Shown here piece after piece: positions 35,822-44,906 of a stretch of 64,000 bases of DNA; positions within the stretch are counted from its first letter, which is position 1; each line of letters starts with the position of its first letter. Source of the stretch: Thermonema lapsum (GTDB lineage Bacteria; Bacteroidota; Bacteroidia; Cytophagales; Thermonemataceae); contig NZ_JAASRN010000002.1 of the NCBI RefSeq assembly GCF_011761635.1, positions 1 through 64,000 of the forward strand, read 5' to 3'. The translations under genes and the position numbers were made by a program. The notes beneath the pieces were generated by a model that saw only the letters and a program-made list of their open reading frames with translations, searched no databases and was not told the origin of the DNA.

Positions 35822-36176
35822 CAACGGCAGGCAAGCATCGTGGCTCCAGCGCCTACAAAGGCGCTGGGGCTTGCAAAGCAGTGCCCAAGTGTGGGTAATA
35901 CTGCTGGTGTTTGCCTGCACAGGCACCACAGCGGTATACATCAAAAAGCCACTTTTTTCCTTGCTGGGCATCGATGCCGACACACCTTGGTATTGGCGCA
36001 CCTTCTGGTGGCTGCTCATTGTGTTGCCTGCCTATCAAGTGCTGCTGCTCTTCTATGGGTTTCTTTTCGGGCAGTTTCATTTTTTTTATAACTTCGAGAA
36101 ACGTCTCTTTGCGCGCCTGCTGGGCTGCAAAAAAAAGCCCTCGACTAAGTCTGAAGAAAAAGAACCTTCCACATGA
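35811..36176 (+). CDS. Small two-TM membrane protein (DUF6787-like)
   Basis: The 121-residue protein has LQRRWGLQSS before a first hydrophobic helix, then AVYIKKPLFSLLGID, a second helix with WWLLIVLPAYQVLLLFYGF, and a basic C-terminus. Similar small proteins with a KRWG start, an IKKP motif and two helices are frequent in Bacteroidota and, as I recall, are grouped as DUF6787; this assignment is from memory. Function unknown. It overlaps both the pseudouridine synthase (11 bases) and the glycosyltransferase (4 bases), so all three are coupled. Confidence 0.65.
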   Translation: MKDNNGRQASWLQRLQRRWGLQSSAQVWVILLVFACTGTTAVYIKKPLFSLLGIDADTPWYWRTFWWLLIVLPAYQVLLLFYGFLFGQFHFFYNFEKRLFARLLGCKKKPSTKSEEKEPST

Positions 36177-36934
36177 GCGAAGCCAAACCGCCCCTTGTCA
36201 GCATCATCACCGTGTGCTACAATGCCGCCGATGCGCTCACGCATACTTTGGAAAGTGTAGCCCAACAAACTTATCCGCACATTCAACACGTCATCGTAGA
36301 TGGCGCCTCTACAGACCATACCCCCGAAGTAATAAAGCGCTTTCCCCATGTCTGTTTTTACAGTGAGCCAGACGAGGGCATTTACGATGCTATGAACAAA
36401 GGACTAAGCTATGCTTATGGGGATTATGTGCTGTTTCTGAACGCAGGCGACACGCTTCATGCCCCCGACACCTTGCAAAAGATATTTGAGCAGTTACCAG
36501 AAGGCGATGTTTACTACGGCGATGTCATGATGGTAGATGCATGGTATCGTCCCTTAGGGCTGCGCAGTGAAATCACCCCTCATAAGTTGCCTGCGAACCT
36601 TCACTGGAAGAGCCTGCGCTTTGGCATGCTTGTCTCGCATCAAGCTTTCATTGTGCGGCGCAGCATTGCCCCACATTACGACCTTAGCCATCCCTACAGT
36701 AGTGATATAGATTGGGTGATTCGCTGCCTCAAGCGGGCACGTAAAGTGGTGCATACCCAACAGATAATTGCCCACTTCCAAATCGGTGGCTTTTCCTACA
36801 AGAACCGCCTGCCCTCGCTCATCGACCGCTTTAAGGTATTTCGCAAACACTATGGTTTGCTGCCCACCATAGGCGCACACATTTATATTGCCTTGCGGGC
36901 TGCCCTGTTCAGACTGCGAAAAGGAAAGTATTAA
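36173..36934 (+). CDS. GT2 family glycosyltransferase (WcaE-like)
   Basis: The 253-residue protein has a GT-A fold: PLVSIITVCYNAADAL, HVIVDGASTDHTPE, the EPDEGIYDAMNKG motif, then LFLNAGDT, which supplies the DxD-like metal site, and SSDIDWVIRCLK near the end. This pattern belongs to the WcaE/PgaC-neighbour type of soluble GT2 enzymes used in exopolysaccharide or LPS assembly. It lacks TM helices and probably works at the inner face of the membrane. It is the last gene of the coupled trio; the sugar and acceptor are unknown. Confidence 0.87.
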   Translation: MSEAKPPLVSIITVCYNAADALTHTLESVAQQTYPHIQHVIVDGASTDHTPEVIKRFPHVCFYSEPDEGIYDAMNKGLSYAYGDYVLFLNAGDTLHAPDTLQKIFEQLPEGDVYYGDVMMVDAWYRPLGLRSEITPHKLPANLHWKSLRFGMLVSHQAFIVRRSIAPHYDLSHPYSSDIDWVIRCLKRARKVVHTQQIIAHFQIGGFSYKNRLPSLIDRFKVFRKHYGLLPTIGAHIYIALRAALFRLRKGKY

Positions 36935-37143
36935 ATCCTCAGTAATAAGCCATGTAGCTACCTCAATATTTTCACACACGCCAGCGGATAACAACAGGTA
37001 GTGTGCCCGTTTCCTGAAAAAGTTTTCAATAATTGGAAAAGTCTTTCAGTTAATTTATCGCAAAAACTGAATATTTATCCTTCTGATTTTAGACCTTTGG
37101 ATATTTCTATTAACATCCATTCGTTAAACTGGCAGCAAGTCTA

Positions 37144-40100
37144 ATGAATAAGTATCCTCAAAACAACAAGCCACTCACCGTATTGAATGCCTCTGCCGGT
37201 TCCGGCAAAACCTACAATCTGGCGCTTTATTTTTTGAGTTACCTGCTCAAAGAGAGCGAAGGCGAAAAAAAGTCGCCGCTTTATTTCCGCCATATACTGG
37301 CAATCACCTTCACCAACAAGGCAACCCGCGAAATACGAGAACGTATTATCAAGTTTTTGCGTCTGCTGGCACACCCCCGCACCAGTAAAGAAAAAAAGGA
37401 AGCCCAAGAAATAAAAGAGCACCTGAAGAGGTTAATCTTCCAAATACAAGGAAACGATAACGACCCCGAACTGCCTGCCAAAATATACCACAAGCTGCTG
37501 CATCATCTGGATGAACTGCACATAAGCACCATCGATAGTTTCATTAACCGCTTGGGCAAAGCCGCCGCTTTCGACCTTATGTTGCCTACCGGCTATGAGG
37601 TTACTACTGCCGCGCACGAGTCGCTCGACCAAGTGATAGATTACCTTATGTTGCAAATACGCGACATAGAAGACGAAACACAGCCCGAAGCTCGCCAATG
37701 GATGAGCATAGTAGAAGAGCTCAAAGAGTTTATCAGGGAGCAGGCGCTTGCCGGCGACATGAGCTGGTCAAAGCTGCTACAGGGCGAAAAGCTCAAGGAA
37801 GCAGGCAAAGAGCTTTTCGACAGTCATACGCTCGACATGGTCGAAGAAAGCCGGCGCCAGCTTATGGAAGGGCTACCTGAACCCACTTTAAGCGCGCTGT
37901 TTCAAAGGCTGAAAGAGCAACGAAACGAAGCACAGCAAAAACTAAAAGAAACCATAAAAAAATACCACAAGCACTTTCAAGATAAGCAAAATGAAATTGA
38001 AGAGTTGATACAGAGCGAAGGCATCGACCCCGCAGAAGACCTTGCCGCACGAGCAAGCAAGAACAGCTGCAATGCAAGCAAAGGGTTCAAGACGCTAAAA
38101 GAGTTTTCGCACAGTCTAAATCTTCTCAATCAAAAGACAGACACCATCCCATGGCATGAAGTTGAAAAAGAGCTGGACGATTTAATGAAATTTCCTTCCT
38201 TAGCCGAGTATTTTGACCTCGACAAGGAATGGACAAAAGCCAAAAAAAGTACATTAAGCCAACAGACGAAGCAAAAAATAGCCCGACTTACAAAGGAAAT
38301 AGAACAGCTTCATGCCACAACGCAAGCCCAACTGCTTTTTCAATTGAGTGTCATACACACCACGCAAAAGTTGTTCATCTACTTCCTCATGCACAGGCTA
38401 CTTGAAACCACGCTTTCTAAAAACAGCAAACTTTATTTGGGCTGGCTTTCGCTGAAATTATCCCGCTACTTGACTACCAACCCCGAATGCCCTCCACAGA
38501 TATATGAGCAGCTGGGTAGCTTCTATAAGCATTTTCTTATCGACGAGTTTCAAGATACCTCCGTCACACAGTGGCGCATTCTTTACCCTTTTCTGGCTGA
38601 AAGCACCTCGCAGGGGCTGGAAAGCCTGATTGTAGGCGACCCCAAGCAGTCTATCTATGAGTGGCGGGGCGGTGAGTCGCAACTCTTGGTAACGCTTGCC
38701 CAAGCCGGCGAAACCACAGCCGACGCTACTGCGCCTCAAAAGCTTGAAGAGCTGAGCCGACAGATGCTCCACTATCTGGGATTTGAAGAAAAACATTTGC
38801 CCGAAGTGCGGGCGTTCATGCAAAGAATTAAGACTGAAGTGCTGGGGAAAAACTTCCGGAGTGCCCGCCGCATCGTGGAGTTCAATAATGAAGTGTTTCA
38901 CCAAACAATAGGAGAAAAAGACAAAACCCATAGCAAAACAGGTACGGGCAACCCTTTCATAGCAGCAGTGTATGGCACCAAAGGGCAAGCCCCTCACCAA
39001 AGCAACGAAGCGGGCTTGGTTGCTTTTTGCTGGCTATCTGGTTCTAAAAAATACTTAGAGACCGCACAGAAAGTGATACGCAAGCACATCAGGGAGTGGG
39101 CTGGCGGAGAAGATAATTACAAGGGCGTGGCTATACTATGCCGCAAAAACGACGAGGTCAATGCAATCGTGCAGGCACTCACCTCACACACCGAAGAGAA
39201 TACACAAGAAACTGCCTCGCCTGTGCCGGCTTATGCTCCCGGCTCGCTGACCATTGACCATGCCCATGCAGTCAATTTCCTTGTGGCTTTCCTTAAAAGC
39301 CTGGCGCAACCCTCCAACCGCTTGGCAAAAGCAGAAGCTCGCTTCTTCTATTATCTTTACCGCAGAGCCCTCAATCAAGAAGATGGGCAGCAACAGCCAA
39401 GCGAACGCATAGAACACAAGACCCTGCAAGAGATGTTCAGCGAAGTACCCGAAGGCTTTGACTGGGACTATTATCGTAACATGTACCAAATCGACATCGC
39501 TTTTGAACAACTCAACGGCAAGAACATTTACGATATCGTATTAGAAGTAATCGACGGTTTCGGCTTGTTGGAGCTACCCAACGAACAAGCCTACGTATTC
39601 CGCTTTTTGGAAGAAGTGCACCAGTTCGTGCATACCGAAGGGCAGCAGTTGCATGCTTTCGTAAAATACTGGGACAAGCTCAGCGAAGTGCCAGCTTTGC
39701 AAGACAGGCGCAGCAATGCCGTGCAGGTAATGACCATCCATAAGTCCAAAGGGCTCGAGTTCCCGGTAAGCATACTGCTGCCCAACTGGCAGCTCATCGA
39801 CGCCAAAAGAAAACATACCATACGACTCAAAACAAAAAACTCGCCGCTCCCCTACCTGCTTTTAACCCTGAGCACAAATAAGTTCAATACCCTTAAAAAC
39901 TATGAAGCACAGCTGCAAACAGAGTGCCCAGAAAACGAATGGTTGAAAGCCGTCAACAAAGCGTATGACACCCTCATTCAAAGGGAACTTCTTGCACAAC
40001 TCAACATACTGTATGTGGCATCTACCCGACCCCAACACAGAGCCTATTTTATGCTGCCCTTGCAAGGCAAGCAAGACAGCAACAATAAAATTGAACGAAT

Positions 40101-40284
40101 ACACGATTTTCTACCTGAACTAAGTGCAACCCATCAAGACAGCGGCGAAGTCCATACTACAGAGGGGATAATCTCGTACACCATCGCTTACGTTAAAGGC
40201 AATCCAGAAGAGCCCTTGCCCAAAGAAGAGGTAGGCAAAGCCACACAAGACATAAAAACCTTTGAATTCAAGCCGGAAGTTTAA
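37144..40284 (+). CDS. AddA-like UvrD superfamily helicase without a visible nuclease domain
   Basis: The 1046-residue protein has all SF1A motifs: I NASAGSGKTYNLA, Ia ILAITFTNKATREI, II LIDEFQDTSVTQW (about 470), III VGDPKQSIYEWRGGE, IV GKNFRSARRIVEF, V VMTIHKSKGLEFPV and VI LYVASTRPQHRAYF. Large insertions fit AddA/RecB exonuclease subunits for double-strand break repair. AddA usually has a C-terminal PD-(D/E)XK nuclease of some 250 residues after motif VI; here about 90 residues remain and I see no DxK motif. No addB gene is next to it. The 3' end overlaps the AAG glycosylase gene by four bases, tail to tail. Confidence 0.85.
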   Translation: MNKYPQNNKPLTVLNASAGSGKTYNLALYFLSYLLKESEGEKKSPLYFRHILAITFTNKATREIRERIIKFLRLLAHPRTSKEKKEAQEIKEHLKRLIFQIQGNDNDPELPAKIYHKLLHHLDELHISTIDSFINRLGKAAAFDLMLPTGYEVTTAAHESLDQVIDYLMLQIRDIEDETQPEARQWMSIVEELKEFIREQALAGDMSWSKLLQGEKLKEAGKELFDSHTLDMVEESRRQLMEGLPEPTLSALFQRLKEQRNEAQQKLKETIKKYHKHFQDKQNEIEELIQSEGIDPAEDLAARASKNSCNASKGFKTLKEFSHSLNLLNQKTDTIPWHEVEKELDDLMKFPSLAEYFDLDKEWTKAKKSTLSQQTKQKIARLTKEIEQLHATTQAQLLFQLSVIHTTQKLFIYFLMHRLLETTLSKNSKLYLGWLSLKLSRYLTTNPECPPQIYEQLGSFYKHFLIDEFQDTSVTQWRILYPFLAESTSQGLESLIVGDPKQSIYEWRGGESQLLVTLAQAGETTADATAPQKLEELSRQMLHYLGFEEKHLPEVRAFMQRIKTEVLGKNFRSARRIVEFNNEVFHQTIGEKDKTHSKTGTGNPFIAAVYGTKGQAPHQSNEAGLVAFCWLSGSKKYLETAQKVIRKHIREWAGGEDNYKGVAILCRKNDEVNAIVQALTSHTEENTQETASPVPAYAPGSLTIDHAHAVNFLVAFLKSLAQPSNRLAKAEARFFYYLYRRALNQEDGQQQPSERIEHKTLQEMFSEVPEGFDWDYYRNMYQIDIAFEQLNGKNIYDIVLEVIDGFGLLELPNEQAYVFRFLEEVHQFVHTEGQQLHAFVKYWDKLSEVPALQDRRSNAVQVMTIHKSKGLEFPVSILLPNWQLIDAKRKHTIRLKTKNSPLPYLLLTLSTNKFNTLKNYEAQLQTECPENEWLKAVNKAYDTLIQRELLAQLNILYVASTRPQHRAYFMLPLQGKQDSNNKIERIHDFLPELSATHQDSGEVHTTEGIISYTIAYVKGNPEEPLPKEEVGKATQDIKTFEFKPEV

Positions 40285-40880
40285 AGAAAAGCATCGGGCA
40301 GCAGCCCTTTCCACACAAAACGCCAAGGCAGCAAAGCATCTTCGCCGGCATAGTCAATGCCTATGCGCGGCGTGGCTTCAAGCGCTCGAGACGGTGGCAC
40401 AATGCCCCTGTCTTCGAGCCACAGCAAACGCCCGGCAGTCAAGTCGTGGGCGTTGTGATGAAGGTTTATGCCCAGGGCTTGGGTGAGGGTGCCCGGACCA
40501 GCAATCAGGCGGGGCGTCAGGCGCTGGTGTTTCCGGCGTCGCAACATATGTTCTACTCCTTCAAGAGGCAGCCCCGCACGAATCAGTACGGCATCGGCTT
40601 TTTCCTTTTGGTTGGTTACCACATTAAACAAACGATGGATGCCGTAGCATAAATACACATAGGCATGCCCTCCAGCACCAAACATCACTTCGGTGCGCGG
40701 GGTGCGTCGGTTACCAAAAGCATGACAGGCGCGGTCGGTAGCGCCACAATAAGCCTCTGCCTCTGTGATGACAACGGCAGTGCGACATCCTTCTATTTCT
40801 GACACAATCACTTTGCCTATGAGCTCACGAGCAATCTCCACCACATCGACGCGCTCGTAAAAATCTCTGTCCAAAATCAT
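40281..40880 (-). CDS. 3-methyladenine DNA glycosylase (AAG/MPG family)
   Basis: With the ATG at 40880 the protein has 199 residues, the usual length. It shows DFYERVDVVEIARELIGK, ITEAEAYCGATDRACHAFG (catalytic Glu), MFGAGGHAYVYLCYGIHRLFNVVT (cut here to AYVYLCYGIH), VLIRAGLPLEG and LIAGPGTLTQALGI, all typical of alkyladenine glycosylases. It removes 3-methyladenine, hypoxanthine and similar bases. An earlier ATG at 41021 adds 47 residues unlike the family and overlaps the lipoprotein gene. It is convergent with the AddA-like helicase gene. Confidence 0.93.
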   Translation of the reverse strand: MILDRDFYERVDVVEIARELIGKVIVSEIEGCRTAVVITEAEAYCGATDRACHAFGNRRTPRTEVMFGAGGHAYVYLCYGIHRLFNVVTNQKEKADAVLIRAGLPLEGVEHMLRRRKHQRLTPRLIAGPGTLTQALGINLHHNAHDLTAGRLLWLEDRGIVPPSRALEATPRIGIDYAGEDALLPWRFVWKGLLPDAFL

Positions 40881-41001
40881 GGGCAAGCGCAATTTCCTTG
40901 CAAAAATAAAACAAAGCGCCTTCTCGATTCGGCAAAGTGGCATGTGCTGCTCTACACAACGAAAGTACGCAAAGCAAAAGAAGGCAGAGTGGCAAGAACA
41001 G

Positions 41002-41421
41002 CTATTCGGCTTGCTCTCCAAAGGCTTCTATTAGGCGCAGCTTGGTTTCCTCGAGCTTTTGGCGGCTATTCGCCGACAAAGCCGAGTTCTGACTGTGTCG
41101 GTTCAGATATTCCATAGCCGCTTCGTAAGTGATGTAACGATAGTCTTGAGCTGCTTCTGGTTGCACCGGATATGCCTTTTTCACACGTTCTAGGTCTTCA
41201 TCTTTGAAAACCACCACTTTGATGTCGTAAGCTTTGCCTTCCTCTTCGCTCTCTTCCCATTGATACCATTCGTTGCCCAATAAGGTATAGGCAAGGTATT
41301 TTGGACCAAAGTCCTCGTAATTAAGCACTACGGCACGCAGCGGTTGTTTGCTTTGTTTTCGACAAGCGGGCAGGCAAACAGCTGCCCACAGCACGAATAA
41401 GAACAGGGCGGTACGTTTCAT
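41002..41421 (-). CDS. Small lipoprotein of unknown function
   Basis: The 139-residue precursor starts at the ATG at 41421 with a lipoprotein signal (KRTALFLFVLWAAVCLPAC, lipid Cys about 19). The mature part is charged and mostly helical, with YEDFGPKYLAYTLLGNEWYQWEE and repeated Glu/Lys stretches, ending in a helix with SRQKLEETKLRLIEAFGE. I do not recognise a family. It lies between the AAG glycosylase and an outer-membrane beta-barrel gene, all read leftward. Confidence 0.75.
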   Translation of the reverse strand: MKRTALFLFVLWAAVCLPACRKQSKQPLRAVVLNYEDFGPKYLAYTLLGNEWYQWEESEEEGKAYDIKVVVFKDEDLERVKKAYPVQPEAAQDYRYITYEAAMEYLNRHSQNSALSANSRQKLEETKLRLIEAFGEQAE

Positions 41422-41475
41422 AAGCTTTTTTGCTGAATTTGTGCAAAAAAGTTTAAACAAGCAAGCAGAATTTGT

Positions 41476-42297
41476 TTACTGCCCACCCAAAGGTAGATTG
41501 ACTCCTATGCTGAAAAACAGCAGGTCGGCACGGGAATTCTTTTTGTTGGCTTGGGTGCGCACCACACCTATGTCATCTGCCGATACATTGTTTGGGTTAT
41601 AAGAAGAAGGACTTTTCTTAAAATCTACACTCCACCCCCTGGTGTCGTTCGAGTCGTAATAGCTGACCTCACCACTCATCAGATACAAAGCACGCAACTC
41701 AAGATTGGCACTGCCCAAAGAGATGAGCAAGCCGCCCCCACCACCATAGCTCCATGCAAAATCGCTGGCTTGATTCTTGGCTGTAATCAGACGGTCAGCG
41801 TTGCTGTTACTGCCCTGATTGTTGCCTCTCGAATAGCGCCCGTCAATCGAATCGTCGTAGATTTTGGTGCGTGTGTAAATATATTTAAAGCCGCCCATGA
41901 AGTCTATATAAGGGCGCACATAAGGAATAGGCGCTATAAAGCGACTAATTAAGTGGGTGTGAAAAATGTTATTATTGACCACAATACGCAAGGGCATGTT
42001 GATTTGGTCAATGGTTATCCTGTTGCCGTTGTTGTCATAAGCGACCAATTCGGCAGTAAAGGTTTCTCTTTGTTCGTTTCGCCCATAAAGCGAATACCCC
42101 ACATCCAGCCCTATTTGAACAAATTCGCTACCACCAATACCTCCCATGCCGTAAATATTAAAACCGATGCCTACGGCATCCGTATTTTCTGCAAACTCAC
42201 CTGTAGGCACAGCTACCTGAAGACCCCCTCCCAAATATTGGGCATGCATGCCAACAACAGGCAGCAAAAGCATGAAGTAGAAAAGAATCGTACGCAT
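41476..42297 (-). CDS. Outer-membrane beta-barrel-like exported protein
   Basis: From the ATG at 42297 the 273-residue precursor has a signal peptide (ends VGMHAQ, about residue 19), then alternating aromatic and Gly-rich strands such as YLGGGLQVAVPTGEFAEN, GIGFNIYGMGGIGGSEF and DVGYSLYG. It ends SIGVNLPLGGQ, a typical barrel end with strands of 8-10 residues. It fits an eight- to twelve-stranded porin-like family of Bacteroidota, without a specific match. Its neighbour on the right is an EamA transporter gene. Confidence 0.75.
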   Translation of the reverse strand: MRTILFYFMLLLPVVGMHAQYLGGGLQVAVPTGEFAENTDAVGIGFNIYGMGGIGGSEFVQIGLDVGYSLYGRNEQRETFTAELVAYDNNGNRITIDQINMPLRIVVNNNIFHTHLISRFIAPIPYVRPYIDFMGGFKYIYTRTKIYDDSIDGRYSRGNNQGSNSNADRLITAKNQASDFAWSYGGGGGLLISLGSANLELRALYLMSGEVSYYDSNDTRGWSVDFKKSPSSYNPNNVSADDIGVVRTQANKKNSRADLLFFSIGVNLPLGGQ

Positions 42298-42403
42298 AAC
42301 TTTTTTCTTAGCTACTCCACTTTGGTTATTCAATAAAAATGCCACTGCCAGCAAATACCGCGTACTCTCTTTGAATTTTTCAACACATGAAACAAGCCAC
42401 TCA

Positions 42404-43276
42404 TCAAGAAGTTACTTCTTTTTGCTGCTTTTTTTTCAAAGCCGGTGTAAGCACCACATTCAGTATTACCCCAGCTAACACAAGCAGCATGCCTGCCAGC
42501 GTTTGCCATGTAAAAGTTTCGTGAAAGAACACATAACCCAAGCCCAAGGCATAAACGATGCCGATATAACTAGCAGCTGCCACTTTCGCCGCTGACTCTG
42601 CCTGATAGGCTTTGGTCATGAGCACCTGAGCCCATTGGGTAAGCACTCCTATCGCCAACAGCCAAAGCCAGTCGTAACCTTGCGGCATCACCCAATCAAA
42701 AAACAACCAAACAATAGTCAAAGGCACCGTTACCAAAGGAAAATAAAGGACGATGACTACGGGATGCTCGCTCCCTTTCAAATAGCGGATACAGTTGTAG
42801 GCGCAGCCGGCACAAAAAGCAGACAACACCCCCATGCTCACATCGAGCCAGCCAATACGCCAGTCAAACGATTTCATGACAAGGATACCAGCAAATGAAA
42901 GTAGCATAAAAGCAAACTGCAAGGGTAAAAGACGCTCTTTGAGCACCACAGCTGCCATCAGTGCAGTAAATATAGGTGCAATGAAATGCAAAACAGCGGC
43001 ACTTGCTAAAGGAATGCGCTGCAAAAGCATGAAAAACAAAAGCAAAGCAATGGCACCAAACAGACCACGAAGCACCAGCACTTTGCGGTTGTTGCCCAAA
43101 ATAGGCACGCTGGCACGCCGCAGTGCCCACACGCTCATCAGCAAAGTAACCACAGAACGGAAAAAAACAATTTCAATGGCAGGAATGTGAGGTAGCCTCT
43201 TTACGCATAGGTTCATGAGCGCAAACAAGAAGCTGGCGGCAAACATCCACTTTATTCCTCTACTTATTATTGGCAT
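42404..43276 (-). CDS. EamA-family transporter (DMT superfamily)
   Basis: The 290-residue protein has ten hydrophobic helices in two EamA halves. Family marks include FALMNLCVKRLPHIPAIEIVFFRS near the start, AVVLKERLLPLQ at the half boundary and YVFFHETFTWQTLAGMLLVLAGVIL near the end (cut here to HETFTWQTLAGM). EamA proteins export amino acids, sugars or nucleotide metabolites; the substrate is unknown. It sits 34 bases after dnaA in the same direction. Confidence 0.92.
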   Translation of the reverse strand: MPIISRGIKWMFAASFLFALMNLCVKRLPHIPAIEIVFFRSVVTLLMSVWALRRASVPILGNNRKVLVLRGLFGAIALLLFFMLLQRIPLASAAVLHFIAPIFTALMAAVVLKERLLPLQFAFMLLSFAGILVMKSFDWRIGWLDVSMGVLSAFCAGCAYNCIRYLKGSEHPVVIVLYFPLVTVPLTIVWLFFDWVMPQGYDWLWLLAIGVLTQWAQVLMTKAYQAESAAKVAAASYIGIVYALGLGYVFFHETFTWQTLAGMLLVLAGVILNVVLTPALKKKQQKEVTS

Positions 43277-43310
43277 CGTGCATGAGGTTGAAGATTGGCA
43301 AACTGCCCAC

Positions 43311-44804
43311 TTACGATTGTTTCAACATGCGCAAGCGGTCTAACAGCTGGTCTATGTACAAACGGAAATCTGCGTCTTTTTCGCGTAGTTCGCTGATGTT
43401 TTGCACAGCGTGAATAACCGTGCTATGGTCACGCCCGCCAAAGTGGTAACCAATCGACTTTAAAGAAAAGTTGGTATATTCTTTACACAAATACATAGCT
43501 ATCTGACGAGGTACTACGATTTCTTTCTTTCTGGATTTCGATTTCAGCGCTTCCACACTTAAGCCAAAATAGCGCGCTACCTCTTCCATGATGGTGTCTA
43601 TACCCACTTCTATGTCTTCATGCGGCAATTCATCTTGTTTTTGCACCACACGCTGCACCACTTCTTTCGCCAGTGCCATGTCTATGGGGCGACGATTCAA
43701 AGAAGAATGAGCCATCAAAGACACAATAACCCCTTCCAACTCACGTATGTTGCTGTCTATAGTGTTGGCTAAATATTCAATGACCTCAGCGTCTAAGCTG
43801 ATGCCTTCATTTTGCAGTTTTCGCTGAATGATGGCAAGGCGAGTTTCAAAGTCGGGCTGCTGCAGGTCGGCAGTCAAGCCCCATTTAAAACGTGACAATA
43901 GGCGGTCTTGTAAGCCCTTGAGCTCACGGGGTGGGCGGTCGCTGGTCATGACTATCTGCTTACCTTTTTGGTGCAGATGATTGAAAACATGGAAGAAGAG
44001 CTCTTGGGTCTTTTCCTTGCCCGCAAGGAATTGCACGTCATCGATAATCAACACATCGATGAGCAGGTAAAAGTTGGTCAAAAACTGCAAGTTGTTGTTT
44101 TTGAGCTCCTCTATAAACTGACTCGTAAACTTCTCGGAAGAGACATAGACAACTATTTTCTCTTCCTGCGTTTTGCGTATATAATTACCGATGGCTTGCA
44201 CCAAATGGGTTTTACCCAACCCCACACCGCCGTATATCATCAAAGGGTTGAAAGAAGTAACCCCGGGTTTTTGAGCAACAGCAAAAGCTGCTGAGCGTGC
44301 CAATCGATTGCAATCACCCTCTACGAAGTTTTCGAAAGTATAGTGTGAGTTTAGCTCGGTTTCTTCAAGCAGTGCCCTGTATTCATCCGGTATCTTCTTT
44401 GCTTTGCGTTTAGGTCGCAGCGAAGCACTTCCCCCTTCTTGTTCTCTGACGGGGGCAGTCTGTTTTTCCTGCAGCTTTCCTCTGTCTCCATTGTTGGCTT
44501 TAGCAGTGGATATATTCATGGCTAAGGGGTGATGCGAAGCGTCGCCTCTATCTACTATTACCGAGTAATCGAGGCGCCCCCCTTTGCCAAGGACCTGCAC
44601 TATAGCCTTGCGCAAAGCATGTACATAGTGCTCTTCTATCCACTCATAGAAAAAAAGGCTGGGGACCTGAATCGTAAGCGTGTTGCCCTCCAGATGCAAT
44701 GGCACGATAGGCGAAAACCATGTCTTAAATTGTTCATCATCCACCTCTTGGCGGATAACCTTAAGACACTGGTTCCATATCGTTGTTGCATCACGAATAC
44801 TCAT
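43311..44804 (-). CDS. dnaA: Chromosomal replication initiator protein DnaA
   Basis: Using the ATG at 44804 gives 497 residues. Domain I starts IWNQCLKVIRQEVDDEQFKTWF; a variable linker follows; domain III has Walker A GGVGLGKTHLVQAIG, Walker B IDDVQFLAGKEKT and arginine-finger DRLLSRFKWG; domain IV ends in the DNA-binding GGRDHSTVIHAVQ. It opens the origin of replication. The longer frame to 44888 adds 28 hydrophobic residues and is not expected. No cluster of DnaA boxes is seen next to it, so the origin is probably elsewhere. Confidence 0.97.
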   Translation of the reverse strand: MSIRDATTIWNQCLKVIRQEVDDEQFKTWFSPIVPLHLEGNTLTIQVPSLFFYEWIEEHYVHALRKAIVQVLGKGGRLDYSVIVDRGDASHHPLAMNISTAKANNGDRGKLQEKQTAPVREQEGGSASLRPKRKAKKIPDEYRALLEETELNSHYTFENFVEGDCNRLARSAAFAVAQKPGVTSFNPLMIYGGVGLGKTHLVQAIGNYIRKTQEEKIVVYVSSEKFTSQFIEELKNNNLQFLTNFYLLIDVLIIDDVQFLAGKEKTQELFFHVFNHLHQKGKQIVMTSDRPPRELKGLQDRLLSRFKWGLTADLQQPDFETRLAIIQRKLQNEGISLDAEVIEYLANTIDSNIRELEGVIVSLMAHSSLNRRPIDMALAKEVVQRVVQKQDELPHEDIEVGIDTIMEEVARYFGLSVEALKSKSRKKEIVVPRQIAMYLCKEYTNFSLKSIGYHFGGRDHSTVIHAVQNISELREKDADFRLYIDQLLDRLRMLKQS

Positions 44805-44906
44805 ATAATCATAAGGGCTATGCTTAATACTTGGGATAAACATAAGCAGAATGCAAAAAGGGCTGCAAAGTTGACAAAAAAAGGGCAAATCCCCAACCTT
44901 TCCGGA

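Noticed and set aside
37021-37050. AT-rich inverted repeat before the AddA-like gene
   Set aside because: The CAAT-A-ATTG palindrome with imperfect T/A flanks is too weak and AT-rich to call a terminator or operator.
44805-44906. Possible origin of replication upstream of dnaA
   Set aside because: Only about 100 bases separate dnaA from the next gene and I see no cluster of TTATCCACA-like boxes or AT-rich unwinding repeats.
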